Made by a program: the position numbers and the translations under genes. From contig CP040678.1 in the NCBI GenBank assembly GCA_005954745.1, positions 2,232,001-2,296,000 of the forward strand: DNA of 64,000 nt. The letters run 5' to 3'. The notes below the pieces were generated by a model. That model was not told where the DNA came from. It saw nothing but the letters and a program-made list of their open reading frames with translations, and searched no databases. How positions within the stretch are numbered: position 1 is the first letter of the stretch; each line of letters opens with the position of its first letter. This DNA is from Halostella pelagica. Its GTDB lineage: Archaea; Halobacteriota; Halobacteria; Halobacteriales; Natronoarchaeaceae. Below, in pieces: positions 28,320 to 36,095 of this stretch.

Positions 28320-29145
28320 TGACCAGCCCCCACAGGCCGCCCATCGTCAGCGCGGCACCGACGACGGCGTTTATCGCCGGGTAGTACCAGTACGCCCGGT
28401 CGACGGCGACGTTCGTCCGGGCGACGGCGACGACGAGAAGAGGGTAGACCGCAAGCAGTGCGCCCGCCCGCGGGTCCAGTGCGGCGAACGCCGCTGCAGC
28501 CAGCGTCCAGCAGACGGCGCAGTAGGCGTACGTCCGCCGTTCGCCAAGTGCCGTCGCAGTCGTTCGAATTCCCGCACGCCGGTCCGGTTCGATGTCCGGG
28601 ATCGCGGAGAAGGTGTGCATCGCCATCGACCAGAGCCACCCGCCCGCGACCGCGAGCATGGGCGGGTGCTCGCCGGCGACGGCGGCGTACGCGGCCGCAC
28701 CCGGCAGGACGTACAGCCCGTTCGACATCGAGTCGAGAAACGGCGTCGTCTTGAACCGCAACGGCGGCGCGCTGTACTCGGTCGCCAGCAACAGGAACGC
28801 GACGAGCCAGGGGATCGCAAGTGGCGGCACAACGGCGGCAGGCACGGCGATCAGCGCGCCGGACGCCGCCACGGCGACGACGACGAATCGCTGGCCGCCG
28901 TACCGGACCTCCCTGTCCGATTTCTTCGGGTTCTCCGCGTCGATGTCCGCGTCGAACACGTCGTTTATGCCGTACAGATAGACGTTCGCAGGCACGAGAA
29001 AGTAAGCGAACAGGGCGACTGCTACGGGCGTAGCGAGGTCGCCGACGAACTGCGCACCGTACGCGACACCGACGAGAACGGGGCCCGCGAGATACAGCCA
29101 GAACCGTGGACGCGACAGTTTCAGCAGGTAGCGCCTGCGGTTCAT
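28312..29145 (-). CDS. lyeJ: Lycopene elongase / prenyltransferase LyeJ
   Basis: 277 residues of the UbiA prenyltransferase superfamily, with about eight helices. The first Asp motif is NDVFDADIDAENPKK and the second is SAIPDIEPDRRAG. It adds C5 units (from DMAPP) to lycopene ends and hydrates them, making the C50 skeleton of bacterioruberin. The start ATG at 29145 overlaps the crtD stop (ATGA). A longer frame would begin inside crtD. Confidence 0.92.
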   Translation of the reverse strand: MNRRRYLLKLSRPRFWLYLAGPVLVGVAYGAQFVGDLATPVAVALFAYFLVPANVYLYGINDVFDADIDAENPKKSDREVRYGGQRFVVVAVAASGALIAVPAAVVPPLAIPWLVAFLLLATEYSAPPLRFKTTPFLDSMSNGLYVLPGAAAYAAVAGEHPPMLAVAGGWLWSMAMHTFSAIPDIEPDRRAGIRTTATALGERRTYAYCAVCWTLAAAAFAALDPRAGALLAVYPLLVVAVARTNVAVDRAYWYYPAINAVVGAALTMGGLWGLVNG

Positions 29146-30623
29146 ACGTGGTCGTCGACGACTTTCTCCGCCGTCACGTCCCCGCTTATCAGACACATTG
29201 GGACGCCGATGCCCGGGTTCGTGTACGACCCGGTGAAGTAGAGGCCGTCGACCTCCTTCGAGCGGTGCGACGGGCGGAACGCGGCCGTCTGGGTGAGGGT
29301 GTGAGCGATACCGAGGGCGGACCCCTTCGTGCTGTTGTACCGTTCGGCGAAATCCGAGACCGAGAACGTCTCCTCGACGACGATTCGATCCCGGAGGTCG
29401 ACGCCGGTGTTCTCTGCCACGTCGCTCAGCACGACGTCGCGGTACCGCCGGCGCGTCTCCGGTCCATCGTCGAGTCCGGAGGCGATCGGAACGAGCGCGA
29501 ACAGGGTGCTGTGTCCGTCGGGTGCAACAGTGTCGTCCGTCTTCGACGGCGCACAGAGGTAGTAGGCGGGGTCGTCCGGCCAGGACGGGGTCTCGAATAT
29601 CTGGTCGAAATGCTCCTGCCAGTCCGTCGGCAGGACGAGCGAGTGGTGGGCCAGTTCCTCGACGTCACCCTCCACGCCGAGATAGAGGAGAAACGCCGAC
29701 GGCGCGTACGTCCGGGAGTCCCAGTACTCGGCGTCGTACGAGCGCTTCTCCGGGGGGAGTAGCTCCTGTTCCGTGTAGGCGTAGTCGGCGTTGCTGACGA
29801 CGATGTCGGCCGTGAACCCGTCCGTCTCAGTCTCCACTAAAAACCCGCCGCGGCGGCCCTTGATCTCCGTTACGGGCTGGTTCGCCCGGTACGTCACGCC
29901 GAGTTCGTCACCCATCTCGACGATGCCGTCGACGACGCCGCCGATCCCGCCTTCGGGATACCAGACGCCGAGGTTGAAATCGACGTGGCTCATCAGGTTG
30001 TACAGCGCCGGCGTGTTCGTGGGCGACCCGCCGAGGAACACGAGCGAATACTGCATTATCTGCCGGAGTTTCGGGTGGTCGAAGTAGCGTTCGACGTGGT
30101 CCTGCATCGACCCGAGCAGCGAGAGGCCGTCGGCGTTGAGCGCGACGTCGCGGTCCAGAAAATCCCGCAGTCGGCTCCGGTCCTCGTAGACGAAATGTTC
30201 CATCCCCACGTCGTAGGTGTACTCCGACTCCGTCAGATAGCTCTCCAGCGCCTCTCCGGCACCGTCCTCGTAGGAGTCGAACACCCGTTTGGACTCCGCC
30301 AGCGTCGCGGGGATATCCACCGTGTCTCCGTCCTTGAAGAAGATACGGTAATGTGGGTCGAGATGTTCCAGGTCGTAGTAGTCCTCCGGCGTACGGTCGA
30401 ACGCCCCGAAGAACCGCTCGAACACGTCGGGCATGAGATACCAGGACGGCCCCATGTCGAATTCGAAGCCGTCGATTTCGAGGCGACTGGCTCGGCCGCC
30501 GAACTGGCCGTTTTTCTCTAGCACCGTCACGTCGGCACCGTCGTCGGCGAGGTAACACGCCGTCGACAGGCCGCCGAATCCGCTGCCAACGACGACCACA
30601 GACTCACCAGCGAGCGGGTCCAT
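29142..30623 (-). CDS. crtD: Carotenoid desaturase (CrtD/CrtI family)
   Basis: A 493-residue flavoprotein. The N-terminal FAD fold is VVVGSGFGGLSTACYLADDGADVTVLEKN and the C-terminal flavin motif is GLYFTGSYTNPGIGVPMCLISGDVTAE. It belongs to the CrtI-type desaturases. Position at the head of crtD-lyeJ-cruF argues for carotenoid 3,4-desaturase. Phytoene desaturase activity cannot be excluded from sequence alone. It is translationally coupled to lyeJ. Confidence 0.88.
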   Translation of the reverse strand: MDPLAGESVVVVGSGFGGLSTACYLADDGADVTVLEKNGQFGGRASRLEIDGFEFDMGPSWYLMPDVFERFFGAFDRTPEDYYDLEHLDPHYRIFFKDGDTVDIPATLAESKRVFDSYEDGAGEALESYLTESEYTYDVGMEHFVYEDRSRLRDFLDRDVALNADGLSLLGSMQDHVERYFDHPKLRQIMQYSLVFLGGSPTNTPALYNLMSHVDFNLGVWYPEGGIGGVVDGIVEMGDELGVTYRANQPVTEIKGRRGGFLVETETDGFTADIVVSNADYAYTEQELLPPEKRSYDAEYWDSRTYAPSAFLLYLGVEGDVEELAHHSLVLPTDWQEHFDQIFETPSWPDDPAYYLCAPSKTDDTVAPDGHSTLFALVPIASGLDDGPETRRRYRDVVLSDVAENTGVDLRDRIVVEETFSVSDFAERYNSTKGSALGIAHTLTQTAAFRPSHRSKEVDGLYFTGSYTNPGIGVPMCLISGDVTAEKVVDDHV

Positions 30624-30699
30624 ACCGAACCCAACGGCGGAATGATAAAAAGCGCTCCCCTCCCGACGGTTTTACCCTGGATTCGTCCGTAGGAGTGGT

Positions 30700-31392
30700 A
30701 TGGACGACGATACCGCCGTCGTGACCGGCGCGACTCGTGGAATCGGGAGCGCGGTCGCACGAACGTTCGCCGACGCCGGAGCGAACGTGGTCGTTTGCGC
30801 CCGCGACGCGGACGACGTGGACGAAACAGTCGCGTCGATAACCGATGCGGGCGGGTCAGCGACCGGCATCCGTGCCGATGTTCGCGACGAGTTCGACGTC
30901 GAACGGCTGATGGAGACCGCCGCTCGGTTCGGCGGTAGCATCGACTACGTCGTCGCGAACGCCGGCGTTTACCACGGCGAAGCCGGCGAAACGCCGCTCC
31001 CGGACGAGTCTTACACCGCTTTCGACGACCACTTCCGGACCAACGCACGCGGCGTGTTCGCGACTGTTCGCGAAGCCCTCCCGTATCTCACAGACGACGC
31101 CCGCGTTCTCGTGACGACCGGATCCGTCGCCCGCGACCCCGGCCCCGGTCTGGGCTCTTACGCCGTCTCCAAGGCGGGGGCCGAAGCGGTCGTCCGCGGG
31201 TTCGCTGCCGACCTCGACGTTCCCGTGGGCTGTGTCGACCCGGGCGTCGTCGCGACTGAACTATCCGGGCCGTCGGGGCGGGACCCCGCGGACGTGGCTC
31301 CGATGTTCGCCTGGGCTGCCACCGAAGCGCCGGCAGAGGACCTCGACGGCGACGTGTTAGGCCTGCAGGCCTGGCGACAGGCGACGCGCTGA
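30700..31392 (+). CDS. Short-chain dehydrogenase/reductase
   Basis: A 230-residue classical SDR: cofactor loop TGATRGIGSAV, NAG motif (VVANAGVYHG), Ser in TTGSVAR, catalytic YxxxK in SYAVSKAG, then CVDPGVVATEL. An Arg after the first strand loop (CARDADD) favours NADPH. The substrate is unknown. It is divergent from crtD and just upstream of a ZIP-like transporter. Confidence 0.9.
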   Translation: MDDDTAVVTGATRGIGSAVARTFADAGANVVVCARDADDVDETVASITDAGGSATGIRADVRDEFDVERLMETAARFGGSIDYVVANAGVYHGEAGETPLPDESYTAFDDHFRTNARGVFATVREALPYLTDDARVLVTTGSVARDPGPGLGSYAVSKAGAEAVVRGFAADLDVPVGCVDPGVVATELSGPSGRDPADVAPMFAWAATEAPAEDLDGDVLGLQAWRQATR

Positions 31393-31432
31393 CCGCGGTC
31401 TTTATTATTGTCGAGGCGCGCTGTTCTACTAT

Positions 31433-32308
31433 ATGAATATTAACGAAGAGGGAGGAGTTATTAACGCGGTGCGGGAGAGTTCGGGCGTTGGCCTCCTCGC
31501 TGTCGTACTACTCTGCAGTCTCACGGGATTCGCAGTGATCGCCGCGGACCGGGCACCGGAGATGTGGAAACTGATCGGTATCTCGTGGTTTGCGTTCGTA
31601 GCGATGGCCGGGGCGGCCCCGTTCGGTGCGCGTAGCGCAGGCCGGGAACAGGCGCTGACGCTGGTCTGGGGCTACGGCCTCGCCAGCGGTGCGATGGTGA
31701 CGAGCGCCGCCGTCTTCTTGCTGCCGCAGGCGTTCGGCCTGCATCCGAAGATCGGCGGGTTCGGCGTGGCCGCGGGTCTGCTCACCGGGTTCGGTGCGCA
31801 CACCGTGGGCCACCGCTTCACGCACGCCGACTTCGGCTTCGACCACACCGCGCTGGAACTGTCTGCCCACGCCCTCTCGGCGGGCGTCATCATCGGCATC
31901 ATCTACGGCAACATGCCGGAACTCGGCCCGCTGCTCGGCCTCGCAATCGTCTCGCACAAAGGGCCGGCGGGCTACGCGGCGGCGCGCCGCCTCGCGGGCG
32001 ACGGCCGGTCCGTCTCCGTCCTCCTGTTGCCGGCCGCCGGCGTCGGCATCACCGCTATCCCCGCGGCGCTGGTCCAGTTGCCCGCGAACCAGACGATAAA
32101 CGCCGCCGTCTTCGGCTTCGCCGCCGGCGTGTTCCTCCACGTCGCCATGGACTTCCTGCCGAGCTGTGAACTCGGCGGCGAGGTGTACGAGGTGGCCCAG
32201 GTCAGCGACGACGCACACCACCTGTTAGACCGCCTGCGCCTGCACGCCGTCGGCAGCACCGCGCTGGGCGGTATCGTCGTCTTTCTCGCCTGGTTCGCGC
32301 TCAGTTAG
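31433..32308 (+). CDS. ZIP-type metal transporter-like membrane protein
   Basis: 291 residues with about eight helices. The pair ELSAHALSAGVIIGIIYGN and IVSHKGPAGYAAARRL corresponds to ZIP helices 4 and 5, in which His residues line the metal path. A further His-rich segment is HTVGHRFTHADFGFDHT. It probably moves divalent metal (zinc, iron or manganese) into the cytoplasm. It is distinct from the ZIP at 58.2 kb. The 3' end overlaps the small minus-strand gene by eight bases. Confidence 0.78.
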   Translation: MNINEEGGVINAVRESSGVGLLAVVLLCSLTGFAVIAADRAPEMWKLIGISWFAFVAMAGAAPFGARSAGREQALTLVWGYGLASGAMVTSAAVFLLPQAFGLHPKIGGFGVAAGLLTGFGAHTVGHRFTHADFGFDHTALELSAHALSAGVIIGIIYGNMPELGPLLGLAIVSHKGPAGYAAARRLAGDGRSVSVLLLPAAGVGITAIPAALVQLPANQTINAAVFGFAAGVFLHVAMDFLPSCELGGEVYEVAQVSDDAHHLLDRLRLHAVGSTALGGIVVFLAWFALS

Positions 32309-32405
32309 AGTCGCCGCTCTCGTCCGGTTCGTCTTCGAGATATTTTCGGGCGGAATCGGAGAGCGACTCGCATCCGGTCACGTCACTGACCACATGGAAT
32401 TTCAC
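32301..32405 (-). CDS. 34-aa protein coupled to YkgJ-type gene
   Basis: A GTG-started frame overlaps the stop of the upstream Cys-cluster gene by four bases (GTGA). The product begins MKFHVVSDVTGCESL and ends in an acidic tail (EDEPDESGDSN). Tight coupling and acidic composition support a real small protein, but it is very short and its family is unknown. It overlaps the end of the convergent transporter gene. Confidence 0.4.
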   Translation of the reverse strand: MKFHVVSDVTGCESLSDSARKYLEDEPDESGDSN

Positions 32406-32941
32406 AGTTCCCGGTCGGACTCCGGGTCGTCCAGTTCCCAGAGGTACTCCGGGAGGAAGGCGTCGAGTTCGTCGACCACGCGCCGCTCGCTCACGTTCAG
32501 CCCCTCGCAGTGCTCGTGCGCGGAGTCGCGCACGTCGACGTGGATATCGCCGTCCTCGACGGTCACTGCGAGCGGGAATACGGAGCAACGCGCCGGCTTC
32601 CAGTCGTGTTCGTCGTGGAGGGCACAGAGGCCGTCCTCGCGCAGGAAGTAACAGGCCGCGCCGTCCTCGGCGACGTGTTCGTCGCGGTCTTTCTCCTCGC
32701 GGCGGACGAAGTCCTCGCCGCGGAACTGCGTCGTCGCCCGGTTGACGTTCTCTCGTTCCGCGAGTTCCAGAAAGTCCTTGTCGTACAGCAAGACGCCATG
32801 CTGGCAACACCAGGTGCAGTCGTCGACGCACTCGAAGGTCAGATCCGGGTCGAAGTCCACGACGGCCTCCCGTTCCGGGTACACCTCGACGCGCGGATTT
32901 CCGTCCGCGCTCGCGTCGGTGTCACGGTCGTCTGCGCTCAC
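32402..32941 (-). CDS. YkgJ-type Cys-cluster (Fe-S/Zn) protein
   Basis: 179 residues from the GTG at 32941 (VSADDRDTDAS). The cluster CVDDCTWCCQHG (about 39-50), a later CYFLREDGLCALHDEH and CSVFPL follow the CxxxCxxCC...C pattern of the UPF0153/YkgJ family, thought to hold a metal or Fe-S centre. Function in the cell is not established. The longer upstream frame runs into the lipoprotein gene and has no matching domain. Confidence 0.82.
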   Translation of the reverse strand: MSADDRDTDASADGNPRVEVYPEREAVVDFDPDLTFECVDDCTWCCQHGVLLYDKDFLELAERENVNRATTQFRGEDFVRREEKDRDEHVAEDGAACYFLREDGLCALHDEHDWKPARCSVFPLAVTVEDGDIHVDVRDSAHEHCEGLNVSERRVVDELDAFLPEYLWELDDPESDREL

Positions 32942-32970
32942 AGGGGGTAGTGAGGTCCTGCGGGGAAAGG

Positions 32971-33795
32971 CTACTCGGTCTCGACCTCGGTTTCGTACGT
33001 TCGTCGGCCAGCGCGCCAGTTCAGGATGAACGACATGTGGTCCCCGTCGGGATGCTCGTAGCTCCAAGTCGCTGTTTCGCCAGCGGGCACTTCGAGACGA
33101 ACCGCCGTCTCCGGCGCGTGTGCGACGCGCCCGCCGGCGATGTTGAGTCCGCCGACGAACGTTCCGTCGGCGTCACCGGTGTTGCGCACGGTCAGAGTGA
33201 TCGGTATCTCCTCTCCGACCGCTATCGTTTCAGGCCCGCCGTACTCGACTACCTCGAACGTCGTCGTCGGACGGGCGAGTTCCGCGGCCACTCCGTCGTC
33301 GAGCGCGTACTCGCCGCCGGGCCAGGTTATCGCCGCGTCGTCCGCGTCGAGCGGCTTCGGACACTGGAACAGGAGCCATCCCGCTTGGTCGTCGCCGTAC
33401 AGCGTTCCGCGTTCCTCGACGTTCCAGAGTTGCGTGACCCGTCTCCCGTCGACCGCGTCCACCGACCCGTACGTTTCGCCACCTGTTTCGAGTGCGAACT
33501 CGTCGCAGTCCGGTGAACCGTCGCCCGTCGACGCGGCGGAGGCGAGGAGAAACTGATCGCCGCGTTCGCCGAGCGTTCCGATCGAATCAGGCGAGTCAAG
33601 CACCACTATCTCGGGGGCGACGGTCACGTCGTCAATGGCGGCACCGGCGGTTTCGCGCTGCTCTTCCGGGGACTCGTCTCCGTTGCTCGACCCGGCAGGT
33701 CCGGTCGTCGCGGCCTCGGAGTCCGACTGGTTGAGACAGCCACCCACCGCGCCGACCCCCGCGACCGCAGTTGTGAGAAAGCGCCGCCGCCTCAT
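32971..33795 (-). CDS. Tat lipoprotein, paralog B
   Basis: 274 residues with twin-arginine signal MRRRRFLTTAVAGVGA and a lipobox VGGC. The mature protein carries two beta-rich domains. The C-terminal one (about 175-260) is a CARDB/DUF11-like domain with VGEEIPITLTVRNTGDADGTFVG and LEVPAGETATW. It is 4-base coupled to a paralog directly upstream. Both share ITWPGG and PAGETATW. It is likely anchored outside the membrane; ligand unknown. Confidence 0.78.
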   Translation of the reverse strand: MRRRRFLTTAVAGVGAVGGCLNQSDSEAATTGPAGSSNGDESPEEQRETAGAAIDDVTVAPEIVVLDSPDSIGTLGERGDQFLLASAASTGDGSPDCDEFALETGGETYGSVDAVDGRRVTQLWNVEERGTLYGDDQAGWLLFQCPKPLDADDAAITWPGGEYALDDGVAAELARPTTTFEVVEYGGPETIAVGEEIPITLTVRNTGDADGTFVGGLNIAGGRVAHAPETAVRLEVPAGETATWSYEHPDGDHMSFILNWRAGRRTYETEVETE

Positions 33796-34643
33796 ATTTC
33801 GACGTTGACCTTTCGAGTCAGGTCATCACTGCGACATCGGAGGTGAAAGCGCATCGAGAGGTTGTCGCCGTCCTCGCGGTCCAGATGTCGCTCGTCTACC
33901 GTGTGGCTGCGTTCCCACGTCGCCGTCTCGCCGGCCGGCACGTCGATTGAGAGCGCTCCGTCGGGCGTGTACGCGACCCAGGGACCGGACCTGTTCCTCG
34001 CGGCGACGAACGTCCCGTCGACGTCGCCGACGTTCTCGACCGTCCCCGAAACAGTCGCTTCCTCTCCGACCTCGACCGAGTCAGGGGCGGTGAACTCGCG
34101 TATCTCGAACTCGGTCGGCGGCCGCGCCAGATAGTCGACGGCGTCCGAATCGAGCGACCGGTCACCGCCGGGCCAGGTGATCGCCGCGCTCTCGCCGTCG
34201 AGCGGTTTCGGCACCGTAAACGCGATCCATCCCTCGGTCGAATCGTTCGATCCGAATCTGGTCTGATACGGACTCTCGAACGTCCACAGGTGGCCGTTCA
34301 TGCCGCCAGCGTCCTCGTCTGGTGAGTGCGTCGTCCCGCCGGCGTCGAGTTCGAACGCGCCGTACTCGGGCGCACTCGATCCCTCCGCGGAGACGGTTGC
34401 GACGACGTACTGCTCGTCGCTGTCGCCGAACGTCCCGATAGAGTCCGGGGTGTTCATCGCGACGAGTTCCGGTGTTGCCCGCACGTTGCCGACTTCGACG
34501 CCCGCGAACGTCGTCTCGTCGGGCGTCGTTTCGTCGTCGCTGTCGTTGGTATCGTCGGATGCAGACCCGGCCTGGTCGAGACAGCCGGCAACGGCGATTC
34601 CGAGAGCGCTCGCGGCGGACCCGAGATAGCGGCGTCGGTTCAT
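33792..34643 (-). CDS. Tat lipoprotein, paralog A
   Basis: 283 residues. The signal MNRRRYLGSAASALGIAVAGC includes the lipobox AVAGC. The body matches paralog B region for region: VGNVRATPELVAMNTPDSIGTFG, then PKPLDGESAAITWPGG and a C-terminal beta-domain with VGEEATVSGTVENVGDVDGTFV. The ATG at 34643 was chosen because the signal starts there. The two genes probably arose by tandem duplication and may form a complex. Confidence 0.78.
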   Translation of the reverse strand: MNRRRYLGSAASALGIAVAGCLDQAGSASDDTNDSDDETTPDETTFAGVEVGNVRATPELVAMNTPDSIGTFGDSDEQYVVATVSAEGSSAPEYGAFELDAGGTTHSPDEDAGGMNGHLWTFESPYQTRFGSNDSTEGWIAFTVPKPLDGESAAITWPGGDRSLDSDAVDYLARPPTEFEIREFTAPDSVEVGEEATVSGTVENVGDVDGTFVAARNRSGPWVAYTPDGALSIDVPAGETATWERSHTVDERHLDREDGDNLSMRFHLRCRSDDLTRKVNVEI

Positions 34644-34792
34644 GTTCTCTCGGTAACGGTGCCGGAACAAGTGCTTTCAGAAAGCTAAAACGAGTGTTTC
34701 ACTATCGACCACTGACCCGGCATCTCCGGAGTTGGAACGCAATGGCTGTCACAACCGTCTGCTGGATACGGGTTCGTGTCAGAGGGACTGCT

Positions 34793-35683
34793 TTACCTGA
34801 CGAGTTTTTTCTTTTCCTGAAGGGTCGAGTGAAGGTCGCTCGGTGGATCCTCCAGTTCACACAGAATATCCCCGTATTGCTGATTCCCTCTATCCGAGTA
34901 CGAGAATCTGCGGTATAGACCTTCTACAACACACACTACGGACTCTGTCGAGTCGTATTGCTGTAAGAGATAGACCACTGGCGTCATATCATCGTCTGTC
35001 AGGTCGCGTTCGACATCGTAGATATCTTTGAACAATAGACGATGCGCCCGGTATGTGCGGAGATCCCGGAGTAGTTGCTGTTCGTATTCCGGGTCCAGTT
35101 CGGACACGACCGCTGCTATGCGAACAAACGCGTCGATATCCCGAGAGCGGTATGCGTAGATCTCCTCCGCGGTCCGCTGGCGCTGCTGTTTCGTCTCTGC
35201 GTCTCTCAGTGATTCAAACAACTGCTGTTCTACCAACGGGATCTGGAACAGGGCAGTGAAGTAGTTGCGCAACCGGGAACAGACCTCGCTACGTATGTCT
35301 GGAGGACAGTTCTCAGCGAGTAGAGTAGCTGAAAAAGCCGCGTTTACGGTGAGCGCGATCCTACTTTCGGTCGATAGTTCTTGGGTATCTATGATGTCGT
35401 CCAGTACGTTTACGCTGGCATCGAGGCTGGTGAGTAGCCGCTTCAGCGGGTCTCCGAGGGGCTGACTACGTTGGCAAGCGAAGACGTTACAGACGGGAAG
35501 AGTGCGAAGTGACTTGTGGCCAGTTTTCCAGTCGTCGGCGACACCGCTCAAATGAGTACTGATCCCTGCGGTCGTTTCAATTGGGAGTTCTTTCCGAAGT
35601 TGCTCTTCCCGGTCAAACACGTCTCTAGCGAGGTCCTCGTATATTCCACGTATCTCCCTCGGAGGTGTAGAATATTCAACCAC
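34793..35683 (-). CDS. Class I isoprenoid-synthase-like protein
   Basis: 296 residues, mostly helical. DDIID at residues 95-99 resembles the first aspartate motif of trans-prenyltransferases, and KDIYDVERDL at 219-228 resembles the second. Other hallmarks (FARM-type Arg pair after DDxxD) are absent, so it may be a divergent prenyl/terpene synthase or an inactive relative. Codon use is more AT-rich than in neighbours, suggesting transfer. The upstream minus-strand partner is a small membrane protein. No carotenoid gene is adjacent. Confidence 0.6.
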   Translation of the reverse strand: MVEYSTPPREIRGIYEDLARDVFDREEQLRKELPIETTAGISTHLSGVADDWKTGHKSLRTLPVCNVFACQRSQPLGDPLKRLLTSLDASVNVLDDIIDTQELSTESRIALTVNAAFSATLLAENCPPDIRSEVCSRLRNYFTALFQIPLVEQQLFESLRDAETKQQRQRTAEEIYAYRSRDIDAFVRIAAVVSELDPEYEQQLLRDLRTYRAHRLLFKDIYDVERDLTDDDMTPVVYLLQQYDSTESVVCVVEGLYRRFSYSDRGNQQYGDILCELEDPPSDLHSTLQEKKKLVR

Positions 35684-35825
35684 TCTGCTGCACAGTTCCT
35701 GTCTATTTCATAAATAAATTACTTCTGAGGTGAATATGATACCTACACCACTCCAGTATCAGAATGGTATCCACTCAAGCGGACATAGCGATCAGTCGGT
35801 GCAAACCGCGGCAGGCCCGAACTAT

Positions 35826-36020
35826 TCAATAGCGGTATTTGTAGAGTAAAAACAGGAAGATCAGAAAGAGGGGAACTAGCGGGGCTGCAGCCTCAAACGG
35901 CGCTACCAGAAGTATCACGGCAGTAAGTACGACGAATTGCACTGCAATTAATACACTTAGGGCCTCTCCCGACTCGACCATTAGCGTATATCTATTCACC
36001 CCATGACTGTTTGAAACCAC
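35826..36020 (-). CDS. Small membrane protein
   Basis: 64 residues with two hydrophobic helices (VLIAVQFVVLTAVILLVAPF and PLVPLFLIFLFLLYKY). An in-frame ATG at residue 14 (MVESGEALS) is equally likely as start. It precedes the isoprenoid-synthase-like gene on the same strand, 142 bases away, and shares its AT-shifted composition. Function unknown. Confidence 0.45.
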   Translation of the reverse strand: MVSNSHGVNRYTLMVESGEALSVLIAVQFVVLTAVILLVAPFEAAAPLVPLFLIFLFLLYKYRY

Positions 36021-36095
36021 TGGGTGATTTACACGCTCTGGTGACTGGGTGTTCCACCGCAGAACGCGCTCAGCGAACGCTCTGCGTGAACCCGC

